Assembly (NCBI GenBank): GCA_014871385.1
Contig: CM026426.1
Span: forward strand, 13,981,810-14,045,809
DNA: 64,000 bases
DNA from: Ceratodon purpureus
Lineage: Eukaryota; Streptophyta; Bryopsida; Pseudoditrichales; Ditrichaceae
Direction: 5' to 3'
Shown here: positions 48,201-60,083 of the stretch, piece by piece
Layout: every line of letters starts with the position of its first letter
How positions within the stretch are numbered: the first letter of the stretch is position 1
Made by a program: the position numbers and the translations under genes
Notes under the pieces: generated by a model
Databases searched by the model: none
Told to the model about the DNA's origin: nothing
Seen by the model: only the letters and a program-made list of their open reading frames with translations

Positions 48201-51200
48201 GTTCAGGGGTCGTCGGAGTGATAAATCCCTCCTTTCCCTGTGTAATATAAAGAGTCGGGGTATGGAGCCACGGCCGAATTTGATTGACCCGGGAGCCTCT
48301 CTCGTCTACAGCGTTGGCAACGTCAACCAGTCCTGCCCGATCGGTGATGAAGACCCCCGAATAATTTGCCCTCCTGAATTGCGCTTGATCGTGGATCTCC
48401 ATCGCCCGAAGAGAACGCACCACCTGATCCATGCTTGAGAAGTCAGGCGTCCCCTTCTCCATTTGGTTCAAGAAGCAGAAGACTATGGTAATCCGTGCAT
48501 TCGCCTTCATCTAGGAAACAATATCGCCATTTTTTGGATCAAGAATTGTAGCAAGATCCCCGTTTTTCCTGCTCATTCTGAGGCACTTGTACATCGATGC
48601 CACGGACGGTCCTGACGTTGCAGCCACATCCTCAACCCGGTCGCCTTTGTTCTTTCTCTGGTACTCAAATAACATCCCAAGAAGAGTCGGAAAACCTGAT
48701 TCCTTGTTGGATGGACACAATGCGGAAGACCGCATCCTAAAAAAACGCTCTCCATTAACATCCTTGCTTAGCTTCTCGTACCACGTGTCTATGGTGGCCT
48801 CAGTTACATTGTACTTCAACGCCGCGGTATCATACTCTGCATCGGTGTACGAGTCTGCTCGCATTGTCTTACACCTTAGTTCCTTTTTCTCGAAGTAGTG
48901 CATGAACTCATTCTTGATGAGCCTGCGCTTCTTCTCCAAATGACACGCCTCATTCAGGCCCGGAAGAACGGGTTGTTTCTTGGTGGACTTTGTGGACTTC
49001 ACAGACACCTTCTTCTGTAACACCAGCTCCGTAACCTTCGCGATGTCAATATCTCGCATGGAATAAAGCGGCATTAAGTCAGTCTGCTTCAGTGCTCGCA
49101 CCTGGTATCTCTTCTGCTTCAAGCGCTCCTTCTTACTACTTCCTATCCCTCCGTCCCCGTCGTTGTTATCGTCCTCATCCACACCTGCGACGAAGGTGGA
49201 ATACTGTCCAAACGCATCAGGAAGCAAACCATTTACCCAATTGTCTTGAATACCACACCACTTTCTGTAAATCTGCTCATCTACGAAGAGCAGCGGATAT
49301 TTTGGTATGCCAGTGTTGCCATCTTCAATAGACTTGGAGTCGGAGTTGGAGAATAGAGCGGGCAGTTTGTCGGACCAACTCTGAGTTGCATCCAAATAAT
49401 CATTCAGAACATCGAATGCACAGATTGATGTTAAATGTGTAGTTGCGGTCGTAGGATCCTACAATCTCCAAGTTCAGTGGCGCTTCATATATCAGCATTC
49501 CGAGGATCGTAGGATCCTACGATCCTTCACAGAGCCCGGAATCGAAGAGTGGAGCTCTGCACGAGATCGTAGGATCCTACGATCCTCGGAATGCTTGTTG
49601 GAAACAAACACTGCTGAAATCAGAGATCGTAGGATCTTACGATCCGGAAGAACGTGGACGATACATTTAACATCTCGGAATCATTAACAAAACTGTAATG
49701 CAATGTTGGCATACCTTGAATGCGTGTGAGTGCGCAAGACCGGTTAATGATGGTGCTGGCGATCCAGCCTCTCTCCAACTTCTGCGAGCAAGTCCCAGAA
49801 GAGTAAGATAGTTCCACTGTGATCGCACACCGGCAAGGTCTTGATTCAGGACCCGGGAATAATAAATGAGTAGATTCCACTCCTCTTTTTTGGCCCAGAC
49901 CACAGTGACGATAAAACTTCGTGCATCTCTCCTATCCTCCTCACTCAGTCCACCCTCGGCGATGAGGGCTCTGTGTGCGGCAACACAGTGTTGCCCGCCT
50001 ATAATGATGAAGTGCGTTCTCTCATTAATGTCACTCCAGGTCGGTTTGTGATCAAAATACTCGTAAGTCTCCGTAGGCACATCCTTGAAGTCCTCCTTGC
50101 GAATTGGCGGTTCCCCCTTGACTGGCATCACGTAGAGGTGCTGGAGTGAAGGCTAAAACGGCATTGCCCGTTTCTGGTCCATCAGTTGATTCACTCGTTT
50201 AAGCTCCAAATTCCGATACACAATGCTACCCGCTGGAGCTCGGTGGAGCTTGTCAATGTCGACTAGCAAGTCGTCCTGACTTCGTTCAGATTTTCTGATG
50301 GGCCGCTTCCCAAAGATGTGTAGCTTGGTGAACTCCTTCACATAAAGAGCCCTCACTTGCTGCAGCTCCTTTGCTGATTTCCCGGCCACTGTCTTGCTCG
50401 TCATGTTGACCACCTTCGCAAGGGTCATCTCTTCTATCTTAGGGTCAGACTTCTTGCGCTGAGATGGTTTCTTCGTTGGAGGCTCATCTACTACTCTAAG
50501 AGAAGTACTACCCCTCTTCTTTTTCAAGGGCGAGGACGGAACTTTCTTCTTACGTTTCCTATTGTATTTATCACGATTTGCCTTCAGCTCTGTCCAGCAT
50601 TGCAGAATCCTCTGAACTGGTAAATGAATCTTCGAGATCACGAAGCCATGGTCTTTCACAGAGTCAGTTAGCTTCGGCATCAGAGCGTCCTTCATAACAA
50701 TCAGGGCGTATCTGCGACTAAGGTTTACGCTCGCAACATACTCCGAAATTACTAATACAATTAACCGATCGTCGAACTTGGCTATTTCCAGTACCTCCAA
50801 GTGTTTCGTGGGTAGCTTAAAAGTGTCTCCGCTAGGTGCGCTGTCATCCGTGATTGCCGTAACTGGCGCAATCAGAACTCGCTCCGTCTCGGGTTCGAGA
50901 TGCCAATAAAGACCCCACTCGACAATTTTATCAGCGACAAACCACGCGGTTGGTTCAGGGTCGACGTTGATAGACATGGGAGGTATCACCAGCGAGTAGG
51001 AAACAGCATCCGCCAAAAGTCTTGGTTGCCAGTCGGGGTTAACCTGCTTGACATTTTCTAAGTTATCTCTGCATCAAACAGAACAGAATAATTAGATCTC
51101 GTTCAGTCCTCATTTGAGATCGTAGGATCCGACGATCCCCATTGTCGTTTGAAATTACAACACTTTTGTCTTAGATCGTAGGATCCTACGATCATTCTAA

Positions 51201-51762
51201 TGCGCCGCTCGGAAAACCACTTCCCTTTGAGATCGTAGGATCCTACGATCTTTCGATGAGCCACGGTCATCTTTCCGTAACCGTTGAGAGATCGTAGGAT
51301 CCTACGATCTCCAACTTCACTTGCGCTTAAGTTTGCTTATTCCAAGGATCGTAGGATCCTACGATCTCCCAAAGGGTTCCAAATTGAAGGGGGAGCTCGA
51401 GAAGAGATCGTAGGATCCTACGACCCTCAGAATGCGCTTCGGAAATAAACGGTGCTCAACTCGAAGATCGTAGGATCCTACGATCTCTCTCAGCTCCAAT
51501 ACTTATTGGGGCATCTAATAAGGATCGTTTTTCTCTGTATGATGTAATCATTACTGCCGTACTTATAAGGAATTCCAAAATGGAGCGATTTTTGAAACAT
51601 TTCACATCAATAACAATAAAATGTGTCCAATTCTGAATGAATCGTGTCACTGGTTTCTTGGATTCAAACGCATAACACGAACCTCTAATGCATAGAGTTG
51701 GAAAATTCAGTGAATACTTACTTGTCAAGAGCGTTATGCGTTGCTGTTACTTGCGAAGACAT
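45206..51762 (-). pseudogene. 1,540-codon ParB-like / FCP1-like HAD fusion gene of element C
   Basis: Seven exons join in phase with GT-AG introns: 51762-51722, 51068-49715, 49380-47926, 47503-47093, 46933-46312, 46029-45946 and 45861-45206 (4,623 nt). Start MSSQVTATHNALDK; the first donor is GTAAGT. Residues ~140-260: basic (KYNRKRKKKVP, SPLKKKRGS). ~320-465: ParB/Srx-like domain ending in THFIIIGGQHCVAAHRAL, with Cys where Arg is normal. ~466-950: unknown region with ILVNIGGGPSITWIG. ~1010-1060: long Asp/Glu run. ~1088-1300: Pro/Ser-rich. ~1340-1540: FCP1-like HAD (VVDLNGFLV, VVVWSCMIKKNVDRIL, TLLIDDTWYKNLL, AIFPIPWTGLPGDKFL). In-frame TAG at 50153 and 48511; CAG would restore both. Introns 1, 2, 3 and 5 are packed with palindromes. 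One gene, or two fused in annotation; otherwise the model is strong. Confidence 0.7.
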
Positions 51763-52439
51763 ACTGACGTTGCTCAATTTCCAATTCTGTAAACATGAGA
51801 GTAGAAAGCAGGATCGTTAAGGCAACCACTGTGATAACCCAAAGTCAATTTTGCAATAGTGCTGCACCAAAAATAACATCAACGTCCGTCCATTTGCTCG
51901 CCATTCACTACCATAAAGAAACCTTCAGCGAAGGCTAAGCTACATAGAAAGGATGGAATTGAACGAAAGGGCAGCTTTTGCGGGATAGTGTCGTATCAAG
52001 TACTTTACCTGAAATCAAAGCGTCGCACTCTTCCCGAAGGATGCAGCTGTGTACCAACGCAACACCATCCACCGATGTTAGACCACGGTCTTCAAATTTT
52101 GCACCAAATCGGATTCGAACACCGAGTAACTCTGTATAGGCAGGTTGGGAAGTAAATGTAAGCTGGATGCAGGAATACATAAGGGAAGAAACTCAAGAAA
52201 TTGGAGACTAAGACAATGATCGTAGGTCTCGAGACCACAAAACACCGAGTGGATGGGGAACAAATACATCGTAAGAGCATTGCTTACCTGCGTGCAGATG
52301 TAGAAATGGCAGAAATGGCGACAACAAAGGCGCAGGAGATGGCGAAAGCAAAGGTTTAAGAAGCGGAACACCAAAAGCGACAACGCACGGGACGATCGCG
52401 AAAATTCAGCAGCAAAACACATACGCTACGGCTGAAACA

Positions 52440-54300
52440 GTGAATGCGTAGAGAACGCAAATGAAACCGAAAGGCAAGTCTCTGAGGAGTCGCGGGAAAT
52501 CAAGAAACCGGGTTTGGGAAGATGAACGCGTTTGAAATGTCAGAAGCTCTGGAATAATTAGAATTCTAACTAAGGCGGCTATTCATTGAGTGCTGTCTAC
52601 TAGTTTGATGTGAATGAAGAGCTGTCTAGTAATTTGAGAGCTGTCTAGTAGTTTGAGAGCTGTCCAGGAGTTTGATATACAGATTCCAACAATTAATGAA
52701 GGTAAATACTACACTGTATATGGTTTACAAAAGCCAGCTTCCACAAATTAAAGGACCTAAATATCTACGAAGGTTAATATGAATATACATAATTAACAGA
52801 ATAAGGAAGATATTAATTTATAGCTAGTAAATTAAAAAAAAATACCTTTTACATAGAAAGATAATTTAATAAATAAACGATGGAAAAACATCAAAACATC
52901 GAACTTGGTACGTTTCTAAACAATTACCTTGTATACATGGGTCCGTTCAATGTATTTTTATTAAATGCATGAAAAAGGGATTTGTGTTGAATGATTGAAA
53001 TTATTGAATTATACAATGTGGTCTACTATTTTTCGTAAAATTACGCATTTTACTAAAGGATGCATCTAACGGGAGTTGGGAATCTAACAACGGTATTACT
53101 ATCTATTTTTAATATCATGGGTTGCTTTTTAATAAAACAATAAAAGAAAGGTGAAGGAAAACGGGGAAGAAGAAGGGTTTCATAAAAAAAAAACTAAAAA
53201 AAAAAAGATGAAAAACCTATATATCTTTCTTTTATTTGTGAATTTGTGAAATTATAGCATTTGAGAAACTTGAGGAAAATGACCTGCACATATCATAATA
53301 ATCCTATGAAAAATGGAACAATCACTTATATTATATTTATTAAGAGGGTTAAAAAAATAATGAAGCATCTTCAGGAAGAAACATAACGCATGAAGAATAA
53401 AATCGAGATGAATAAATCTTCTTCAACGCATCTTCAAGAAGAAGCATTAGACATAAAAATACAGAAATCGTGACAATTTAAATAAATCAAGGTAAATAAA
53501 TATATAAGTGAACATCTCCACAAAGACGCATAATTTGAAAAAAAGCATCGCATCTTCTGGAAGAAGAATTATGAATCTCATAAATAAATATTAGTAACTA
53601 ATATTTTAATATATTTAATTAATAAGACAATTAAATTTTTTATTTTTTATTTTTTATTTTTTTTTTCTAAGTTGTACATTGTGCACAATGTTGATAAATG
53701 TACTACAACTTCGTTCGAAGTGTTGAACATAATTATTAACATAAAATAAATATATGGTTGGTAAATTAAAACAGGACTTCATAATATGTATTAGAAAGAT
53801 ATTAATAGCAAGTTGGTTGTAGACATGTGTTTACAAGCATGAGACGAGAAATTTGTGTTGAATGTTTGAAACTATTAATTTTACAAATTATGTGGTTTAC
53901 TGTTTTGTAAATGCATACTAGAGGAGATTTGTGTCCAATGTTTGAAACTTTTATATATACAATGTAGTTTACTTTGTTTTTGTATATGCACACTTAATAT
54001 GCTACAACTTCGAAAAAGTATAAGACATAATTATTTAGATAAAATAAATATATGGCTAGTAACTAAAAATGAGAAATGAATATACTACAAAGATTAAAAA
54101 AATGAATAAAAAAGAGTAGGGAACAAGAGCGGAGAAATATGATACAAAATTGTGGCCATGGAGGCACGATCTTGTTTATTATCTAGATAAGAAGGGATTT
54201 TTATGTACAATGATTGGAACGTCCAATTTTTTACGAGTATTTAATTGCTAATCATTTTATTTCTATTCTCAGAGAGGACTATTCATTTTGGTATTTTATT
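52440..54300. other. AT-rich middle of element C
   Basis: No gene. A ~75-bp motif (TTTGTGTTGAATGNTTGAAA...ACAATGTGGTYTACT) recurs near 52980, 53850 and 53930. GCATCTTCAGGAAGAAGCAT-like words recur near 53360, 53420 and 53550. It separates the minus-strand and plus-strand gene groups. Confidence 0.5.
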
Positions 54301-54354
54301 TTTCTTAAATTTGAAATTAAAAATACTTCAGGGCACTTCAGAGTTTAAGGTTTC

Positions 54355-54390
54355 AGGGTTTAGGGTTTAGGGTTTCCAGGGTTCAGGGTT
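54355..54390. repeat. short TTTAGGG-like tract
   Basis: GGGTTTAGGGTTTAGGG followed by degenerate units (CCAGGGTTCAGGG). The plant-type telomere unit, too short to be a telomere; an interstitial remnant or a chance simple repeat inside element C. Confidence 0.6.
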
Positions 54391-54989
54391 CATGGATGCC
54401 AGTCACTGTTTCACTGAAGGTGGTTTGTCTAGTCAATTAGATACCCTTCCGAGCACACCTAAGTATCATGATACTTTACAAGACGGACAATTTGCTGCGA
54501 CTTCATGATTGGTACTGAATTACCCTGTGTTTTGGATGCTCATTGAATGGTCTCATGGCTTAGTAACAATTCCGACTACTCTATTGTTACTACGCTCCTT
54601 CAAATGATTACTTGTTCAATCAAAGGGAGTTGTTCATTTCCTCAGCACCTTGAGAATGATTTCGTCCCTACTCAAGCCTAGTATGCATACCAGTTCTTGA
54701 TCTTGATCCAGACCTCATATGCATGAAGAAGTATTATCTGTGGTATTTCTCCTTTGTGGTTCGACTTCGTTTCCTAGACTTGGTTTCTTCTGCCAATTTA
54801 TTAGAACTAGTGCACATTCATACTCAGGGCGTAGCTTTGCTCTTCAGTAAAGGCACGAAAGTTGCCAAGACTTGCATTAAACTTAGGTCGCCTCCATTTT
54901 AGACATATCGTTATTTGTTTTCATGTATCGACGTCATGTTCTCTGGACATTCAGCAACTACAAACTATCCTTAAGCTCCAGCGAAGGAG

Positions 54990-55770
54990 ATCATTGATTC
55001 CGCGGCGTCAATTGCGGGCAACACGGACCGAGGACGATCTCCAACACAGGTCCGGTTAGTTTCCTCTCTCTTAAATTGCTTGCTTGATCAACTTGATAAT
55101 TCGTAAGAACTGCTAAATGACGAATCTTGCATGGACAGAAGAGTAGTCTTACTTGCTCCCTCGATTCCTGACTGGTTTCCTATAGACCATAGGTTCTTAC
55201 ACAATTAATGTGTTCCAGCAATTATTGATGCGCTCAAATGTTCCCGGCGTCTGGATAGGCATTCTTGTATTAATTTTGCGAATGTAGAAATCATGCATTG
55301 CAATGTTGAGTGCATCACAGTCATTCCAATGGCATTTTCTAATATAATTTAGAAGCGGTTCCTGCAGTTAACACGTTCAGCTTCCGCCGTGTTGCATCAT
55401 CGACTCCGCGGCGTCCACACCGGGAATTACGGACCCAAATTGACGTCATTCACAGGTATTATACATAGTTTCCCTCTCCACTATATTCTTTGCTTAATTA
55501 CGTTGATAAGCCGTAAGAATTGCGACTTCGACAAATCTTGCTGGAACAGACTTTTCTGCTTGCAGTCTGGGTTATTGCCTATTTTCCTTAGAGAAACAGG
55601 TTCTTGCACAAGTAATGACTTCCAGCAAAAATTAGCATGCTCAAATCCCTGCGTCTTGCCTAGGATAAGCATTGATATATTTGCGACTCTAGATAACATA
55701 CTGTATCGCATGTTAAGTGTTTCAGAATCATTTCAATAGCAATTTCTAATGCATATTTTTACGTGGTTCT
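54990..55770 (+). repeat. two diverged ~406-bp exon-intron units
   Basis: A short exon-like segment with GATTCCGCGGCGTC and ending CAACACAG before GT at 55050 is repeated as GACTCCGCGGCGTC and ending TCACAG before GT at 55456, 406 bp further. The following intron-like DNA is also alignable (CTTGATCAACTTGATAATTCGTAAGAA against its partner). No clear protein results. It could be the leader of the downstream transposase gene or a small lost gene. Confidence 0.5.
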
Positions 55771-56365
55771 TGCATTTGACGCTATCAACTGCCGTAAAAC
55801 AAACATGCCAGTTAATGTAGAAATCCCGAATATTCTAGAGTCCACTAATTACTCACTGTACGGACGAATATTCATCAAAACGATTCCGCATCACTTGCAG
55901 GATCGTAGGATCCTACGATCATTCTAATTTTTGAGAGGACACCGATGGGATCGTAGGATCCTACGATCCAATGAATGTTTTTTGCATCCGTTATCAACAT
56001 GAGAAGATCGTAGGATCCTACGATACCATTGGTGGTTTCGCATCCACCAAAGGCTTTACGAGATCAGAGGATCCTACGATCTCTGCGCTATAGTGTCTTC
56101 CATGGTACCAGGAAACAGGTCGTAGGATCCTACGATCCATTGCTCAAGGGCATCCGCTAACATAACCTGGGGGTGTCAACCTTACCTTCATCTGCTATCT
56201 TAAAGAGGGTCCACGGTGATAACCGTGATACCCAACGTTTTCTCTGTCCGTGGAAGATTGTAGGATCCTACGATCTCATCACCACTTCTTCGCTCAAAAA
56301 ATTCCATTTTCTGCATCATTTATTCTAACAGAATTGATTTCTTTCATACTTGCAGGTGATCAAAT

Positions 56366-59300
56366 ATGTCAACTAGCGTTGGAGAAGACGATGACTTCAT
56401 GGATCCCACGTGTAATAACTACGACTCTGACACGGAAGAGCAGCAAGACCCATTCATACCTGGGTTGAATGTATTCATCTGCTATCCTGGCCATGGCATT
56501 GTTGGTCATGCCGTTGTCATTGAAGTGAACCCCATTGGGTCTTGGCTTGGGGTCGATATTGAGAACACAACCCCCGGGATGACCCTCCTTCGTCCCATTA
56601 AGATAACTCCGATGGCGCTCTACCTGCCTATGCAACCTTTACAGACGGAGATCTCCGTCTTGGCCGATGCGCTTGGTAGAACGGTACTTTGGGAGACAAG
56701 AAATGTGATCCGAAATACGCGCGATGGAGAATGCTCGGACTCCACAAGTTCCCTACCATATGTCTCCCAGGCTGAGTGGGTTGCGAAGGTCGTGAAGCGG
56801 TTAAACGACAATGGGGATACCTTGGCCTCTGGACGAATCAACTGCGTCCGTCCAGAGGATTCTTTCGAGGACCACACCTTGGGAGTGGGATACATTGGAG
56901 TTACAGTGCTGGACGTCTTCCTCGGGGATGCAGGGGAAATCATGAGCCATCGTAGGTGGCCGATAGCGGAATGTGTATTTGAGGGTGGGCATAAGCTTAG
57001 CGATTCAGTTGACTATTATACTCTTCATCTTGACGGTGTAGACACCCAGACGCATCTCGGAGGCCGCCCAAAAGCCCCCTATCGATTTATTCGGCGCAAA
57101 AAGCGGATTGACAAGAAACTCGATCTCTATGCCAAGAAGACTCTTCCCGTAGAAATTCAAGCTCTGTGCTCTCAGCGGTGTTGTTCCAGCGAATGTGTCC
57201 GCTTGTTTAGGCCCCAGGATACACTTGTCATTCGACAAAAGTACTGGTTGAAGGACTTCGACGCACGCCGGGATTATGCACGGTCTGTGGGTGGCCAGTT
57301 CCACTATGTGGGAAGTAATAGGAAGCAGAAGTATGTCACGTTGAATGGAATGGATGTATGCGCTACGGCATGGTACAAGATCCATGGTGTACCAAAATCG
57401 ACATTTCACAAATACATGAAAGAGTACAAGAGAGGTGTCGTATCTTCGACGCACGGGAACAAGGATGTCAAACGGCCCCGCCTTGGAACAGTGCAAGCAC
57501 TTGGGACAGTCACAGCCATCATCAATGAGACAACTGATCTTATGCCCAATCAGATGAGAATGATAGCACCTGGCTGGATGGACACACTGAAGTTTCTATC
57601 CTCTGGTCACAGTTGGAAAATGATCCAACAAGACGCCACCCAGGTACTAACTACGAACAACACGCCCTCTTGTCAATTCAGTGTATCTTTCATGGGACAT
57701 CTGCTTGAAAATCCTGAGGTCGTAGGATCCTACGATCCGACGACTTGGAACATTAGTTCACCCGATCTTTAACGGGGTTCACAAATTACTGTAGTGACCT
57801 TTTATTATTAGCGATCCATAGTGACCCGCTACCAATTACTCTCCTACGTGATCGTAGGATCCTACGATCTCTAAGTCAAAAAGAAATGTTTACACAAAAT
57901 TCCCATCTACTCTGGGATCGTAGGATCCTACGATCTCTAAGTTGGGAGGAAATGTTTACACAAAATTGATGGTGTATTCTAGGATCGTAGGATCCTACAA
58001 ACTCTCTAGATTAAACATCTTTAATATTGCATTCCTGCTTCATTTCCACATTGCTAATGCTTATGAAGAGTACAAGTAGGGTACATTTCTGACTAGTAGA
58101 TTGTTTGGATTGATATGCAGACCAACTTAGAATTTGGGTTACCAGCGGTGTCTCAATCAGCCATAAGTAGGCTGAAGAAGCAGCACTTTAAGAATGTCGC
58201 AATCAAACCCGTTGGGAGTTCCTTCGCGAAGTGCACAGAGTGCGACACTCTTCTCCAGTACATTGACCGATCAGTGAAGGGGTCGCCAGAATACCTCAAG
58301 TTTGTGAAACAGAAACAGGACCATTGCAATCTTCAGTCGTCTTGTAGGCGTCTGTACTACACTTGGAGGGAGGAGTCAAAGAGGCAGAAGGGCGAAATAC
58401 TTTGTATTATCCACGACAAAATGGATACCGCAAAGACGGCTATTCCTCGAATGCGCGTTTCCACGAAACATACTTCACCGTTGGGACAGTTTCCTATGAA
58501 TGTCACGGGCATGGTTACGCATGGGCACGGCGACGGTGCCTACCCCCACAACTCGACAGACTTGTGGCCAGGCGACTCTAACTACACTATCTCCTCGCTT
58601 GCGAGACTGCTTCGGCGTCTTGAGGAACCACCCATTCGTCAATCTGGCAAACTGTTCCCTCATGAGCCCGCTAACTCCTTCTTTCGAGCCATGCTCAAGG
58701 GAAAGTCCAGATCTTTTGACGTACTACCCCCGGTAACGAATAACTCCAATGAACGCGCTCCACTCCGAGTGAAACTTTATTTGCAGTTGGATAACTCCGC
58801 AAAGGACAACAAGAATCAATTCCTGATGGGGTTCTTGTCGATGCTTACTTATCGGCGTGTATTCAAAGAGATCCACGCTGGTTTCTTATTGGTGGGGCAC
58901 ACGCACGAGGATACTGATGCCTACTTTAGCCATCTGTCTAAGACCTTGAAGAGTCAGAATACTTACATTGTTGCGGACTTGATGTTGGCCTTCATGAAAT
59001 CCCAGGAATTGAGTTTCATGCCCGAGTTTGTTCAGGAGGTTGCGGATTTTAAATCGTTCCTGGAAGGCTATCTCATTGACGGAGCGGATGTTCTCGTGGG
59101 TTTGGGAAATATGCACCTCTTCAAATTCTATGTAGACGAAAGCGGGTGGCCCGTCATGCGATTCAAGGAGTTTGCAGTTGACCAACACTGGCTACCTAGG
59201 AACAAGCCGGCTATCTGTCTATTCAAGGCGGATGCTGATGGAAATCCGAAGATACCATCTGGCATCCCCAATCCCTTTCAAGAATTTGTGGGGTGATGAG

Positions 59301-60038
59301 ACTGTTGCGTCCACTGGCAACCAAGACAAGGCAAGAGAACAACTTTCCAAAAATCTCGTTAAGAAGTCATTCCTCAAGGGTGGAATTCAAGGTTACATCG
59401 AATTTTGGGAACGCGGGATGCTTGAATGTTCCGGATTTCGCAAGGATTTTCCTCCGTATATTGATTACTGGAAGGGCATTCTTGCAGAATTGGAGAAACC
59501 TCTTCCTCCAACCGTGACGACCTTGGTAGAGGGTTTCTGGCCTAATCATGACTAGTCAGGTATAGAGAGTGCACCTCTATGCCTCCTCCCCGAGACGGAT
59601 GTCACACCTGAGGATGAAGAACCCGAGCCCTATTGTGGCCCCAAGTCCGCTCAACCGAAGCCCGCCTTGAACCCATGGCGAGATGTCCTACCAGGGGCTT
59701 GGATCCTACTTCGTCCCTCCGACCCAGATATTTATCCCGTCTAGTTAGGGAGAGCATGTTCAGCAGTCAATCGTGATGAACGAAATGCGGACTATGGGCA
59801 GTTCACTATCGAATTCTGGGAGCCCAGAAATCGCCACACCGACCCGAAGACGAAGTACGAGAATTGCTGGGACGCTACTTGGGTACGAGAAGATCGACGA
59901 CCAGAACAAGTTCATGTAACTTCAGTGCTCTTTGCAAAGTCCACAACAAAAGAAAACCCCAAGACACGGAAGATCCCAAAGCAAGATCGAGTAAACGCAT
60001 TGGCTAACCTTGATGCTGCTAACCTTATGGATCCGTAG
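56366..60038 (+). pseudogene. DUF7869-like putative transposase of element C, broken
   Basis: ATG at 56366 lies shortly after an acceptor (TACTTGCAG). Exon 1 runs to 57643 (CAG/GTACTA); intron 57644-58120 holds four palindromes; exon 2 starts at 58121 in phase. Exon 1 is acidic at first, then has a Cys cluster (CSQRCCSSECVRLF) and LNGMDVCATAWYKIHG. Exon 2 shows three conserved blocks: IIHDKMDTAKTAIPRM, LQLDNSAKDNKNQF and LVGHTHEDTDAYFSHL. These are the hallmarks of the DUF7869 group, whose spaced Asp/His residues suggest an RNase H-like transposase (inference). A one-base shift near 59280 leads to the frame of 59172-59552. TAG 59553 and TAG 59742 interrupt a further protein-like stretch (QFTIEFWEPRNRHTDPK, KTRKIPKQDRVNALANL) to TAG 60036. 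Confidence 0.7.
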
Positions 60039-60083
60039 CCGTCGCATAATTTATCCCCCATATCCATCCAGAGTTTTGTCGCT

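Noticed and set aside
54355..54390. Telomere or chromosome end
   Set aside because: Only two clean TTTAGGG units inside a transposon with DNA on both sides.
57704..57772. Palindrome at 57719 as protein-coding sequence at the end of exon 1
   Set aside because: A good GT donor at 57644 and an acceptor at 58120 join the transposase frame in phase, leaving this palindrome in the intron.
5823..59744. TAG as a sense codon (a variant nuclear code such as in some ulvophyte algae)
   Set aside because: In-frame TGA also interrupts the same genes, other clear genes such as the Ulp1 gene and the gag-like ORF need no reassignment, and frame shifts accompany the stops. Decay explains all of these.
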